64,000 nt of DNA from Arenicola marina (Eukaryota; Annelida; Polychaeta; Arenicolidae): the NCBI GenBank assembly GCA_964019135.1, contig OZ025249.1, forward strand, positions 17,137,088-17,201,087. The letters are read 5' to 3'. The notes under the pieces are model-generated. The model was given only the letters and a program-made list of their open reading frames with translations, had not been told where the DNA came from and made no database searches. The position numbers and the translations under genes were made by a program. Positions 1-13,620 of this stretch are shown here, piece by piece. Positions within the stretch are counted from its first letter, which is position 1. Every line of letters begins with the position of its first letter.

Positions 1-1110
1 AGCTCTGCCCGCAATGGGCATGCTGTAAAATGTTTATATCGCCAAGTATTGGCGATAAGGATTCCCCCGACGAGTAATTACAGAGAGAATCTTGGGGCGC
101 GGATATTGCCCGGGGCCGAAATGAAACTTGCCCCGAGCCCGGAAAGGGCAGGGGAACGATGCCCGTACATGAGTCACAGTCACGCGGGAAATCGACACTC
201 CCGCCATAAATTGAAGTGCACGGAGAACCTCCGACGCCCGCGGTGCAGTCCGTCTCAGAGGAATTGTCCTGGAGGGAAGGAAAGCCGATCGGGAGACAGG
301 CAAGAGCAAAATCGACACACAGAGGGGAGCGTCTCACTGTCTTCTTCGTGGCACGCTAGGTGGCGGTTTTGTAATTGACCAAATCGTGAGTTTGTGTTGT
401 ATTGACTGCTTGATGCGCGTGGGGTGGTGGTCGGAAGGGGAGGGGAGTGGAGGAGGGGGAGGGCGGGGTAAGGGGCATGGCAGGGCGGCTAGGGTTGGGT
501 TGGGTTAGCTATTAACGACAAAGCTCTGGGCCTCGGTGAATACGCGAATTGACTGGGATTTTATCGCGATGCCTGAGATAACCAACACCGCAAACACGCC
601 ACCTTCGTCTTTGTCGTCCGTGAATATAACTTGAATGGCGCATCGGGTTTTATGGACAGCTAGAAGGCTGGACGGTTTTTTCCACTTTTGTCAGGTAATC
701 ATTGACTTATTAAATTACACTCCATGGATAGAATTGTCAAGTGCGCGAGATGAACCAAGGGTCCAAGGAATGGGATGAGCGTTTTTTGAGAGGCCAAAAG
801 CCATTTTGGTTCATGCCAATTGGTAGTTTGGTTGGACAGGGCTCCATGACCCCAAAGGACATGACTGTACGGGCTCCATGACCCCAAAGGACATGACTAT
901 ACTGGCTTCGTTCATCTTTCAACGCAGATGTATGCTCGCAGTAATCCTTCGTTTACCTGGTTATTGGTTAATCAAATATCTCTAATACCGGTGATATTGA
1001 CTTTCGCACAAAGCAGTATTTCAAAGTCTCGATCAAGGTGTGGTACCCTATAGTTTACCACGGGAAAAGTCTAATACATGTACCCGAGATGATAATACCC
1101 CTACCCCTGT
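1..1110. other. Unique flank, no gene seen
   Basis: Single-copy-like sequence of mixed composition. I see no convincing exon: the open frames are under 110 codons and overlap one another on both strands. It holds a short purine-rich tract near 430-480 and the small direct repeat listed separately at 839-901. Confidence 0.6.
839..901. repeat. Two-copy 32-bp direct repeat
   Basis: The segment beginning GGGCTCCATGACCCC starts at 839 and again at 871, nearly identical and head to tail. It is a minimal tandem duplication in otherwise unique DNA. Confidence 0.85.
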
Positions 1111-4100
1111 GATATTATAGTGTCTATCACTCGACAGGTGTGGTGTCATAGTGTCTATCACTGGACAGGTGTGGTGTCACAGTGTCTACCAATGGACAGG
1201 TGTGATGTCATACTGTCTACCAATGGACAGGTGTGGTGTCACACTGTCTACCAATGGACAGGTGTGGTGTCATAGTGTCTATCACTGGACAGGTGCGATG
1301 TCATACTGTCTACCAATGGACAGGTGTGGTGTCATAGTGTCTATCACTGGACAGGTGTGGTGTCATAGTGTCTATCACTGGACAGGTGTGGTGTCATACT
1401 GTCTACCAATGGACAGGTGTGATGTCATACTGTCTACCAATGGACAGGTGTGGTGTCATAGTGTCTATCACTGGACAGGTGTGGTGTCACAGTGTCTACC
1501 AATGGACAGGTGTGATGTCATATTATCTACCAATGGACAGGTGTGGTGTCGTAGTGTCTATCACTGGACAGGTGTGGTGTCCTAGTGTCTACCAATGGAC
1601 AGGTGTGGTGTCATAGTGTCTACCAATGGACAGGTGTGGTGTCATAGTGTCTATCACTGGACAGGTGTGGCGTCATAGTGTCTATCACTGGACAGGTGTG
1701 GTGTCATAGTGTCTATCACTGGACAGGTGTGGTGTCATAGTGTCTATCACTGGACAGGTGTGGTGTCATAGTGTCTATCACTGGGCAGGTGTGGTGTCAT
1801 AGTGTCTATCACTGGGCAGGTGTGGTGTCATATTGTCTATCACTGGACAGGTGTGGTGTCATATTGTCTATCACTGGACAGGTGTGGTGTCATAGTGTCT
1901 ATCACTGGGCAGGTGTGGTGTCATATTGTCTATCACTGGACAGGTGTGGTGTCCTAGTGTCTATCACTGGACAGGTGTGGTGTCATAGTGTCTACCACTG
2001 GACAGGTGTGGTGTCATAGTGTCTACCAATGGACAGGTGTGGTGTCATACTGTCTACCAATGGACAGGTGTGGTGTCATAGTGTCTATCAATGGACAGGT
2101 GTGGTGTCATATTGTCTATCACTGGACAGGTGTGGTGTCCTAGTGTCTATCACTGGATATTGTGGTGTCATAGTGTCTATCACTGGACAGGTGTGGTGTC
2201 CTAGTGTCTATCACTGGACAGGTGTGGTGTGATAGTGTCTATCACTGGACAGGTGTGGTGTCATAGTGTCTATCACTGGACAGGTGTGGTGTCATATTGT
2301 CTATCACTCGACAGGTGTGGTGTCCTAGTGTCTATCACTGGACAGGTGTGGTGTCCTAGTGTCTATCACTGGACAGGTGTGGTGTCATAGTGTCTATCAA
2401 TGGACAGGTGTGGTGTCATAGTGTCTATCATTGGACAAGTGTGGTGTCGTGGTGTCTATCACTGGACAGGTGTGGTGTCATAGTGTCTATCACTGGACAG
2501 GTGTGGTGTCATAGTGTCTATCACTGGACAGGTGTGGTGTCCTAGTGTCTATCACTGGACAGGTGTGGTGTCCTAGTGTCTATCACTGGACAGGTGTGGT
2601 GTTATAGTGTCTATCACTGGACAGGTGTGGTGTCATTTTGTCTATCACTGGACAGGTGTGGTGTCCTAGTGTCTATCACTGGACAGGTGTGGTGTCATAG
2701 TGTCTATCACTGGACAGGTGTGGCGTCGTGGTGTTTATCACTGGACAGGTGTGGTGTCCTAGTGTCTATCACTGGACAGGTGTGGTGTCCTAGTGTCTAT
2801 CATTGGACAGGTGTGGTGTCATAGTGTCTATCACTGGACAGGTGTGGTGTCATAGTGCTTATCACTGGACAGGTATGGTGTCCTAGTGTCTATCACTGGA
2901 CAGGTGTGGTGTCATAGTGTCTATCACTGGACAGGTGTGGTGTCATAGTGTCTATCACTGGACAGGTGTGGTGTCATAGTGCCTATCACTGGACAGGTGT
3001 GGTGTCATAGTGTCTATCACCGGACAGGTGTGGTGTCATAGTGTCTATCACTGGACAGGTGTGGTGTCCTAGTGTCTATCACTGGACAGGTGTGGTGTCA
3101 TAGTGTCTATCACTGGACAGGTGTGGTGTCATATTGTCTATCACTGGACAGGTGTGGTGTCCTAGTGTCTATCACTGGACAGGTGTGGTGTCATAGTGTC
3201 TATCACTGGACGGGTGTGGTGTCATAGTGTCTATCACTGGACAGGTGTGGTGTCATAGTGTCTATCACTGGACAGGTGTGGTGTCATAGTGTCTATCACT
3301 GGACAGGTGGGGTGTCATAGTGTCTATCACTGGACAGGTGTGGTGTCCTAGTGTCTATCACCGGACAGGTGTGGTGTCATAGTGTCTATCACTGGACAGG
3401 TGTGGTGTCATAGTGTCTATCACGGACAGGTGTGGTGTCATAGTGTCTATCACTGGACAGGTGTGGTGTCATACTGTCTACCAATGGACAGGTGTGGTGT
3501 CATAGTGTCTATCACTGAACAGGTGTGGTGTCATAGTGTCTATCACTGAACAGGTGTGGTGTCATAGTGTCTATCACTGGACAGGTGTGGTGTCATAGTG
3601 TCTATCACTGGACAGGTGTGGTGTCATAGTGTCTATCACTGGACAGGTGTGGTGTCATAGTGTCTATCACTGGACAGGTGTGGTGTCATAGTGTCTATCA
3701 CTGGACATGTGTGGTGTCATAGTGTCTATCACTGGACAGGTGTGGTGTCATATTGTCTATCACTGGACAGGTGTGGTGTCCTAATGTCTATCACTGGACA
3801 GGTGTGGTGTCCTAGTGTCTATCACTGGACAGGTGTGGTGTCATAGTGTCTATCACTGGGCAGGTGTGGTGTCATAGTGTCTATCACTGGACAGGTGTGG
3901 TGTCCTAGTGTCTATCACTGGACAGGTGTGGTGTCATAGTGTCTATCACTGGACAGGTGTGGTGTCATAGTGTCTATCACTGGACAGGTGTGGTGTCCTA
4001 GTGTCTATCACTGGACAGGTGTGGTGTCCTAGTGTCTATCACCGGACAGGTGTGGTGTCATAGTGTCTATCACTGGACAGGTGTGGTGTCACAGTGTCTA

Positions 4101-6579
4101 TCATTGGACAAGTGTGGTGTCGTGGTGTCTATCACTGGACAGGTGTGGTGTCATAGTGTCTATCACTGGACAGGTGTGGTGTCATAGTGTCTATCACTGG
4201 ACAGGTGTGGTGTCCTAGTGTCTATCACTGGACAGGTGTGGTGTCGTGGTATCTATCACTGGACAGGTGTGGTGTCACAGTGTCTATCACTGGACAGGTG
4301 TGGTGTCATATTGTCTATCACTGGACAGGTGTGGTGTCCTAGTGTCTATCACTGGACAGGTGTGGTGTCATAGTGTCTATCACTGGACAGGTGTGGCGTC
4401 GTGGTGTCTATCACTGGACAGGTGTGGTGTCCTAGTGTCTATCACTGGACAGGTGTGGTGTCCTAGTGTCTATCATTGGACAGGTGTGGTGTCATAGTGT
4501 CTATCACTGGACAGGTGTGGTGTCATAGTGTCTATCACTGGACAGGTATGGTGTCCTAGTGTCTATCACTGGACAGGTGTGGTGTCATCCTGTCTACCAA
4601 TGGACAGGTGTGGTGTCATAGTGTCTATCACTGGACAGGTGTGGTGTCATAGTGTCTATCACTGGACAGGTGTGGTGTCATAGTGTCTATCACCGGACAG
4701 GTGTGGTGTCATAGTGTCTATCACTGGACAGGTGTGGTGTCCTAGTGTCCATCACTGGACAGGTGTGGTGTCATATTGTCTATCACTGGACAGGTGTGGT
4801 GTCATAGTGTCTATCACTGGATAGGTGTGGTGTCATAGTGTCTATCACTGGACAGGTGTGGTGTTCTAGTGTCTATCACTGGACAGGTGTGGTGTCCTAG
4901 TGTCTATCACTGGACAGGTGTGGTGTCATAGTGTCTATCACTGGACAGGTGTGGTGTCATAGTGTCTATCACTGGACAGGTGTGGTGTGATAGTGTCTAT
5001 CACTGGACAGGTGTGGTGTCATAGTGTCTATCACCGGACAGGTGTGGTGTCATAGTGTCTATCACTGGACAGGTGTGGTGTCATAGTGTCTATCACTGGA
5101 CAGGTGTGGTGTCATAGTGTCTATCACTGGACAGGTGTGGTGTCATACTGTCTACCAATGGACAGGTGTGGTGTCATAGTGTCTATCATTGGACAGGTGT
5201 GGTGTCATAGTGTCTATCACTGAACAGGTGTGGTGTCCTAGTGTCTATCACTGGACAGGTGTGGTGTCATAGTGTCTATCACTGGACAGGTGTGATGTCA
5301 TAGTGTCTATCACTGGACAGGTGTGGTGTCCTAGTGTCTATCACTGGACAGGTGTGGTGTCCTAGTGTCTTTCACTGGACAGGTGTGGTGTCCTAGTGTC
5401 TATCACTGGACAGGTGTGGTGTCCTAGTGTCTGTCACTGGACAGGTGTGGTGTCCTAGTGTCTATCACTGGACAGGTGTGGTGTCATAGTGTCTATCACT
5501 GGACAGGTGTGGTGTCATAGTGTCTATCACTGGACAGGTGTGGTGTCCTAGTGTCTATCACTGGACAGGTGTGGTGTCCTAGTGTCTATCACTGGACAGG
5601 TGTGGTGTCATAGTGTCTATCACTGGACAGGTGTGGTGTCCTAGTGTCTATCACTGGACAGGTGTGGTGTCCTAGTGTCTATCACTGGACAGGTGTTGTG
5701 TCCTAGTGTCTATCACTGGACAGGTGTGGTGTCATAGTGTCTATCACTGGACAGGTGTGGTGTCCTAGTGTCTATCACTGGACAGGTGTGGTGTCCTAGT
5801 GTCTATCACTGAACAGGTGTGGTGTCATAGTGTCTATCACTGGACAGGTGTGGTGTCATAGTGTCTATCACTGGGCAGGTGTGGTGTCATAGTGTCTATC
5901 ACTGGACAGGTGTGGTGTCCTAGTGTCTATCAATGGACAGGTGTGGTGTCATAGTGTCTATCAATGGACAGGTGTGGTGTCATAGTGTCTATCACTGGAC
6001 AGGTGTGGTGTCATAGTGTCTATCACTGGACAGGTGTGGTGTCATAGTGTCTATCACTGGACAGGTGTGGTGTCATAGTGTCTATCACTGGACAGGTGTG
6101 GTGTCATAGTGTCTATCACTGGACAGGTGTGGTGTCATAGTGTCTATCACTGGACAGGTGTGGTGTCATAGTGTCTACCACTGGACAGGTGTGGTGTCCT
6201 AGTGTCTATCACTGGACAGGTGTGGTGTCCTAGTGTCTATCACTGGACAGGTGTGGTGTCATAGTGTCTATCACTGGACAGGTGTGGTGTCATAGTGTCT
6301 ATCACTGGACAGGTGTGGTGTCATAGTGTCTATCACTGGACAGGTGTGGTGTCCTAGTGTCTATCACTGGACAGGTGTGGTGTCCTAGTGTCTATCACTG
6401 GACAGGTGTGGTGTCATAGTGTCTATCACTGGACAGGTGTGGTGTCCTAGTGTCTATCACTGGACAGGTGTGGTGTCATAGTGTCTACCAATGGACAGGT
6501 GTGGTGTCATAGTGTCTATCAATGGAAGGTGTTGTGTCCTAGTGTCTATCACTGGACAGGTGGGATGTCGTGGTGTCCA
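1111..6579. repeat. 31-bp minisatellite, ~176 copies
   Basis: The unit reads GTGTCTATCACTGGACAGG followed by TGTGGTGTCATA, 31 bp in total, repeated head to tail for about 5.5 kb with single-base variants. Common variants are CCTAGTG for CATAGTG and ACCAATGG for ATCACTGG. The ACCAATGG form is concentrated in the first 500 bp and near 2030-2095, with only scattered copies later. Because 31 is not a multiple of three, all three frames rotate through the unit, which produces the short open frames starting MSITGQVWC. Nothing suggests coding function. Confidence 0.97.
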
Positions 6580-7560
6580 CCAACAACCCAGACATTGTCC
6601 CCAAATGTCACCCAGTGTCACCCTTGGACAGGTATCTCCAATCACTAAATGAAGCTCCTTTCAGCCCGCTGGCGGGGCAGGGATCGGGGGTGGTTTGGGG
6701 CTGGTAGTGGGAGGGTGGTTGGGGGAGGCCTCCGAGGCGGCTTCCGGCTGAGATTGGAGCCGGTGTTCTATTGACTCAGTCCATTAGTTAAGCATTAATC
6801 AGCGGTTGGCCCTAGCGAGTCTGCCTCACTGCGGGGGGTCTTACGGCCGCCCACTGGACCCTTGGGGTCTACAGTCTCTGATAGCCCCGCACCTGGGCTG
6901 ACCTAAGGCACTTCTCGTCACCGGAGCCAGGCAAACCGACCCCACCCCCGCCCCTCTCCGCCCACCCTCACCTCACCCCTACCACCCCCACCCCACCCCA
7001 GTGCCGGCAGACCGACAGCCACCTCCAAAAAATTATTACTAGTTTTTCACCTTTGTTCCGAAAAACTCTTGTCTGGTCCAATCTCTTTGTCTGCCCTATA
7101 GCACCCACTCACCGTTCTTAATATGCCTTCCCACCCTTCCCATCCTACTCATCCCCCTTAATATCCTTACCCGCCCCGCCCACTCCAGTCATCCCTCTTA
7201 ATATGGCTTTCTGCGCTGTCCATCCCAAATCACCTCCCGCCACCGCCCCCCTCCCAACCCGCTCCCACCCCAGCCCGGTTCTTTCTCCACGTATTTTTGC
7301 CCTCCCAAGGTAGTGGCCCTTGTAATGACAGATACGGCCGCTCCCCCCGACTTTGTTCCTCCCATTCTTAAGACCCCCAACCGGCGTCTTTGCATGCCCG
7401 GGAAATTTGCAAATTACGCTAAACCCTCTCGTGCTTCGCCGCCCTGCTGAGGGTAGGTGGGGCGGCAGGGGTGGCGGGGGAGGTGGGGCGGCAGGGGTGG
7501 CGGGGGAGGTGGGGCGGCAGGTGTGGCGGGGGAGGTGTGGCAGGGAAAGTGGAGAGGCAT
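6580..7560. other. Unique GC-rich spacer between two arrays
   Basis: Single-copy-like sequence separating the 31-bp and 33-bp arrays. It is C-rich in 6930-7000 and 7100-7300 and ends in the G-rich short repeat at 7455-7545. Open frames here are proline- or glycine-rich products of biased composition, with no recognisable domain. Confidence 0.6.
7455..7545. repeat. G-rich 26-bp minisatellite, ~3.5 copies
   Basis: A unit of two related 13-mers, GGTGGGGCGGCAG and GGGTGGCGGGGGA, is repeated about three and a half times. The plus strand is very G-rich with many GGG runs, so a G-quadruplex is plausible. A run of about 20 G follows at 7680-7702. Confidence 0.85.
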
Positions 7561-7574
7561 TCATTGTCCTCATC

Positions 7575-7800
7575 ATTGCCATGGTAACGCCAGGAACAGA
7601 ATTGCTCAGTTTGCCGTCGCCTGCACATATATAGATCGGGGCGCCGGGGAGTCGTCTGAGGCCGCCGTGGGTCGCGTCGGGGGGTCGGGGGGGGGGGGGG
7701 GGGGTAGGGCGGGGGGCGGGGCAGGGCGGGGTGCCGATCGCTTGCTTCCTGTCGAAAACATTGGCTGCCTGCCTCGTCTGGTGTTGTGCGCATGCGTAGA
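7575..7800. promoter_or_regulatory. Possible promoter: X-box, TATA-like, ETS, NRF1
   Basis: Four motifs lie within 225 bp. ATTGCCATGGTAAC at 7575-7588 matches the RFX X-box palindrome at 13 of 14 positions. TATATA is at 7628-7633. CTTCCTG at 7745-7751 is an ETS core on the minus strand. TGCGCATGCG at 7787-7796 is the palindromic NRF1 core. In animals these are common in promoters, and X-boxes are typical of ciliary genes. No downstream exon is recognisable because the 33-bp array starts at 7865, so function and direction are inferred and a chance cluster is possible. Confidence 0.4.
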
Positions 7801-7864
7801 CTTGCCCTTTCCACTCGCAGAAGATCGCTGATCGCTTTCTGAACCCCACTGCCCTTCTTATATA

Positions 7865-10800
7865 TTGACATACCCTCTATTCGGCTCTCCTCTCCCACTT
7901 ACATACCCTCTATTCGGCTCTCCTCTCCCACTTACATACCCTTTATTCGGCTCTCCTCTCCCACTTACATACCCTCTATTCGGCTCTCCTCTCCCACTTA
8001 CATACCCTCTATTACGGCTCTCCTCTCCCACTTACATACCCTCTATTTGGCTCTCCTCTCCCACGTACATACCCTCTATTCGGCTCTCCTCTCCCACTTA
8101 CATACCCTCTATTACGGCTCTCCTATCCCACTTACATACCCTCTATTCGGCTCTCCTCTCCCACTTACATACCCTCTATTCGGCTCTCCTCTCCCACTTA
8201 CATACCCTCTATTCGGCTCTCTTCTCCCACTTACATACCCTCTATTCGGCTCTCCTCTCCCACTTACATACCCTCTATTCGGCTCTCCTCTCCCACTTAC
8301 ATACCCTCTATTCGGCTCTCCTCTCCCACTTACATACCCTCTATTCGGCTCTCCTCTCCCACTTACATACCCTCTATTCGGCTCTCCTCTCCCACTTACA
8401 TACCCTCTATTCGGCTCTCCTCTCCCACGTACATACCCTCTATTCGGCTCTCCTCTCCCACTTACATACCCTCTATTCGGCTCTCCTCTCCCACTTACAT
8501 ACCCTCTATTCGGCTCTCCTCTCCCACTTACATACCCTCTTTTCGGCTCTCCTCTCCCACTTACATACCCTCTATTCGGCTCTCCTCTCCCACTTACATA
8601 CCCTCTATTCGGCTCTCCTCTCCCACTTACATACCCTTTATTCGGCTCTCCTCTCCCACTTACATACCCTCCATTCGGCTCTCCTCTCCCACTTACATAC
8701 CCTCTATTACGGCTCTCCTCTCCCACTTACATACCCTCTATTTGGCTCTCCTCTCCCACGTACATACCCTCTATTCGGCTCTCCTCTCCCACTTACATAC
8801 CCTCTATTACGGCTCTCCTATCCCACTTACATACCCTCTATTCGGCTCTCCTCTCCCACTTACATACCCTCTATTCGGCTCTCCTCTCCCACTTACATAC
8901 CCTCTATTCGGCTCTCCTCTCCCACTTACATACCCTCTATTCGGCTCTCCTCTCCCACTTACATACCCTCTATTCGGCTCTCCTCTCCCACTTACATACC
9001 CTCTATTCGGCTCTCCTCTCCCACTTACATACCCTCTATTCGGCTCTCCTCTCCCACTTACATACCCTCTATTCGGCTCTCCTCTCCCACTTACATACCC
9101 TCTATTCGGCTCTCCTCTCCCACTTACATACCCTCTATTACGGCTCTCCTATCCCACTTACATACCCTCTATTTGGCTCTCCTCTCCCACGTACATACCC
9201 TCTATTCGGCTCTCCTCTCCCACTTACATACCCTCTATTCGGCTCTCCTCTCCCACTTACATACCCTCTATTCGGCTCTCCTCTCCCACTTACATACCCT
9301 CTATTCGGCTCTCCTCTCCCACTTACATACCCTCTATTCGGCTCTCCTCTCCCACTTACATACCCTCTATTCGGCTCTCCTCTCCCACTTACATACCCTC
9401 CATTCGGCTCTCCTCTCCCACTTACATACCCTCTATTCGGCTCTCCTATCCCACTTACATACCCTCTATTCGGCTCTCCTCTCCCACTTACATACCCTCT
9501 ATTCGGCTCTCCTCTCCCACTTACATACCCTCTATTCGGCTCTCCTCTCCCACTTACATACCCTCTATTCGGCTCTCCTCTCCCACTTACATACCCTCTA
9601 TTCGGCTCTCCTCTCCCACTTACATACCCTCTATTCGGCTCTCCTCTCCCACTTGCATACCCTCTATTCGGCTCTCCTCTCCCACTTACATACCCTCTAT
9701 TCGGCTCTCCTCTCCCACTTACATACCCTCTATTCGGCTCTCCTCTCCCACTTACATACCCTCTATTCGGCTCTCCTCTCCCACTTACATACCCTCTATT
9801 CGGCTCTCCTCTCCCACTTACATACCCTCTATTCGGCTCTCCTCTCCCACTTACATACCCTCTATTCGGCTCTCCTCTCCCACTTACATACCCTCTATTC
9901 GGCTCTCCTCTCCCACTTACATACCCTCTATTCGGCTCTCCTCTCCCACTTACATACCCTCTATTCGGCTCTCCTCTCCCACTTACATACCCTCTATTCG
10001 GCTCTCCTCTCCCACTTACATACCCTCTATTCGGCTCTCCTCTCCCACTTACATACCCTCTATTCGGCTCTCCTCTCCCACTTACATACCCTCTATTCGG
10101 CTCTCCTCTCCCACTTACATACCCTCTATTCGGCTCTCCTCTCCCACTTACATACCCTCTATTCGGCTCTCCTCTCCCACTTACATACCCTCTATTCGGC
10201 TCTCCTCTCCCACTTACATACCCTCTATTCGGCTCTCCTCTCCCACTTACATACCCTCTATTCGGCTCTCCTCTCCCACTTACATACCCTCTATTCGGCT
10301 CTCCTCTCCCACTTACATACCCTCTATTCGGCTCTCCTCTCCCACTTACATACCCTCTATTCGGCTCTCCTCTCCCACTTACATACCCTCTATTCGGCTC
10401 TCCTCTCCCACTTACATACCCTCTATTCGGCTCTCCTCTCCCACTTACATACCCTCTATTACGGCTCTCCTCTCCCACTTACATACCCTCTATTCGGCTC
10501 TCTCCTCCCACTTACATACCCTCTATTCGGCTCTCCTCTCCCACTTACATACCCTCTATTCGGCTCTCCTCTCCCACTTACATACCCTCTATTCGGCTCT
10601 CCTCTCCCACGTACATACCCTCTATTCGGCTCTCCTCTCCCACTTACATACCCTCTATTCGGCTCTCCTCTCCCACTTACATACCCTCTATTCGGCTCTC
10701 CTCTCCCACGTACATACCCTCTATTCGGCTCTCCTCTCCCACTTACATACCCTCTATTCGGCTCTCCTCTCCCACTTACATACCCTCTATTCGGCTCTCC

Positions 10801-11858
10801 TCTCCCACTTACATACCCTCTATTCGGCTCTCCTCTCCCACTTACATACCCTCTATTCGGCTCTCCTCTCCCACTTACATACCCTCTATTCGGCTCTCCT
10901 CTCCCACTTACATACCCTCTATTCGGCTCTCCTCTCCCACTTACATACCCTCTATTCGGCTCTCCTCTCCCACTTACATACCCTCTATTCGGCTCTCCTC
11001 TCCCACTTACATACCCTCTATTCGGCTCTCCTCTCCCACTTACATACCCTCTATTCGGCTCTCCTCTCCCACTTACATACCCTCTATTCGGCTCTCCTCT
11101 CCCACTTACATACCCTCTATTCGGCTCTCTCCTCCCACTTACATACCCTCTATTCGGCTCTCCTCTCCCACTTACATACCCTCTATTCGGCTCTCCTCTC
11201 CCACTTACATACCCTCTATTCGGCTCTCCTCTCCCACTTACATACCCTCTATTCGGCTCTCTCCTCCCACTTACATACCCTCTATTCGGCTCTCCTCTCC
11301 CACTTACATACCCTCTATTACGGCTCTCCTCTCCCACTTACATACCCTCTATTCGGCTCTCTCCTCCCACTTACATACCCTCTATTCGGCTCTCCTCTCC
11401 CACTTACATACCCTCTATTCGGCTCTCCTCTCCCACTTACATACCCTCTATTCGGCTCTCCTCTCCCACGTACATACCCTCTATTCGGCTCTCCTCTCCC
11501 ACTTACATACCCTCTATTCGGCTCTCCTCTCCCACTTACATACCCTCTATTCGGCTCTCCTCTCCCACTACATACCCTCTATTCGGCTCTCCTCTCCCAC
11601 TTACATACCCTCTATTCGGCTCTCCTCTCCCACTTACATACCCTCTATTCGGCTCTCCTCTCCCACTTACATACCCTCTATTCGGCTCTCCTCTCCCACT
11701 TACATACCCTCTATTCGGCTCTCCTCTCCCACTTACATACCCTCTATTCGGCTCTCCTCTCCCACTTACATACCCTCTATTCGGCTCTCCTCTCCCACTT
11801 ACATACCCTCTATTCGGCTCTCCTCTCCCACTTACATACCCTCCATTCGGCTCTACTA
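7865..11858. repeat. 33-bp minisatellite, ~121 copies
   Basis: The unit is CATACCCTCTATTCGG followed by CTCTCCTCTCCCACTTA, 33 bp, about 79% pyrimidine on the plus strand. Because 33 is divisible by three and the unit lacks stops, several frames on both strands stay open for hundreds to over 1,300 codons, giving an 11-residue period such as TYPLFGSPLPL. Seven units are 34 bp, with ATTACGG for ATTCGG, at 8011, 8111, 8706, 8806, 9137, 10458 and 11317. One unit near 11569 is 32 bp. These uncompensated single-base changes shift the frame and argue strongly against a real protein. Confidence 0.97.
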
Positions 11859-11910
11859 TTCGTGTCTCCCCAACCAGTATTATGCGCTCTTCTTGGGCTC
11901 TCCTCGCCCA

Positions 11911-13620
11911 CCAGCTATCGACACCAGCCATCGACGCCAGCCATCGACGCCAGCCATCGACGCCAGCCATCGACGCCAGCCATTGATACCAGCCATCGAC
12001 GCCAGCTATCGACGCCAGCTATCGACACCAGCTATCGACGCCAGCTATCGACACCAGCCATCGACACCAGCCATCGACACCAGCCATCGACGCCAGCCAT
12101 CGACACCAGCCATCGACGCCAGCCATCGACGCCAGCCATTGATACCAGCCATCGACGCCAGCTATCGACGCCAGCTATCGACACCAGCTATCGACGCCAG
12201 CTATCGACACCAGCCATCGACGCCAGCTATCGACGCCAGCCATTGATACCAGCCATCGACGCCAGCTATCGACGCCAGCTATCGACACCAGCTATCGACG
12301 CCAGCTATCGACACCAGCCATCGACGTCAGCCATCGACACCAGCCATCGACGCCAGCCATCGACGCCAGCCATTGATACCAGCCATCGACGCCAGCTATC
12401 GACGCCAGCCATCGACACCAGCCATCGACGCCAGCCATCGACGCCAGCCATTGATACCAGCCATCGACGTCAGCCATCGACACCAGCCATCGACGCCAGC
12501 CATCGACGCCAGCCATTGATACCAGCTATCGACACCAGCTATCGACGCCAGCCATCGACACCAGCCATCGACGCCAGCCATCGACGCCAGCCATTGATAC
12601 CAGCCATCGACGCCAGCTATCGACGCCAGCTATCGACACCAGCTATCGACGCCAGCTATCGACACCAGCCATCGACGCCAGCTATCGACACCAGCCAATG
12701 ATACCAGCCATCGACACCAGCCATCGACACCAGCCAGCGACGCCAGCTATCGACACCAGCTATCGACGCCAGCTATCGACGCCAGCTATCGACGCCAGCT
12801 ATCGACACCAGCAATCGACGCCAGCTATCGACGCCAGCTATCGACGCCAGCTATCGACACCAGCCATTGATACCAGCCATCGACAACAGCCATCGACGCC
12901 AGCCGTCGACGCCAGCTATCGACACCAGCTATCGACACCAGCCATCGACGCCAGCTATCGACGCCAGCCGTCGACGCCAGCCATCGACGCCAGCTATCGA
13001 CACCAGCCATCGACGCCAGCCATCGACGCCAGCTATCGACACCAGCCATTGATACCAGCCATCGATGCCAGCCATCGACAACAGCCATCGACGCCAGCCG
13101 TCGACGCCAGCTATCGACACCAGCTATCGACACCAGCCATCGACGCCAGCTATCGACGTCAGCCGTCGACGCCAGCCATCGACGCCAGCCATCGACGCCA
13201 GCCATCGACGCCAGCCATCGACGCCAGCTATCGACACCAGCCATTGATACCAGCCATCGATGCCAGCCATCGACACCAGCCATCGACGCCAGCTATCGAC
13301 ACCAGCCATTGATACCAGCCATCGATGCCAGCCATCGACACCAACCATCGACGCCAGCTATCGACACCAGCCATCGACACCAGCCATCGACGCCAGCCAT
13401 CGACGCCAACCGTCGACGCCAGCCATCGACGCCAGCCATCGACGCCAGCCATCGACGCCAGCTATCGACACCAGCCATTGATACCAGACATCGATGCCAG
13501 CCATCGACACCAGCCATCGACACCAGCCATCGACGCCAGCCATCGACGCCAGCCATCGGCGCCAGCCATCGACGCCAGCCATCGACACCAGCCATCGACG
13601 CCAGCCATCGACGCCAGCCA
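11911..13620. repeat. 13-bp minisatellite, ~131 copies
   Basis: The unit is CCAGCCATCGACG with variants CCAGCTATCGACA, CCAGCCATTGATA and CCAGCCGTCGACG. The copies differ mostly at three positions. Most units carry two CpG dinucleotides. Three units make 39 bp, so open frames show a 13-residue period (PAIDTSHRRQPST) on the plus strand and a Trp-rich one on the minus strand. Both are by-products of the repeat. Confidence 0.97.

Noticed and set aside
485..512. GGGTTGGGTTGGGTTAG words as telomeric repeat
   Set aside because: Only about three imperfect words are present, with no TTAGGG array here or elsewhere in the window.
7865..12701. Plus-strand frames of 1,300-1,400 codons with an 11-residue period, and matching minus-strand frames
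   Set aside because: The 33-bp unit has no stop in several frames on both strands, so openness is automatic. Seven 34-bp units and one 32-bp unit shift the frame without compensation. There is no signal peptide, flanking exon or codon bias.
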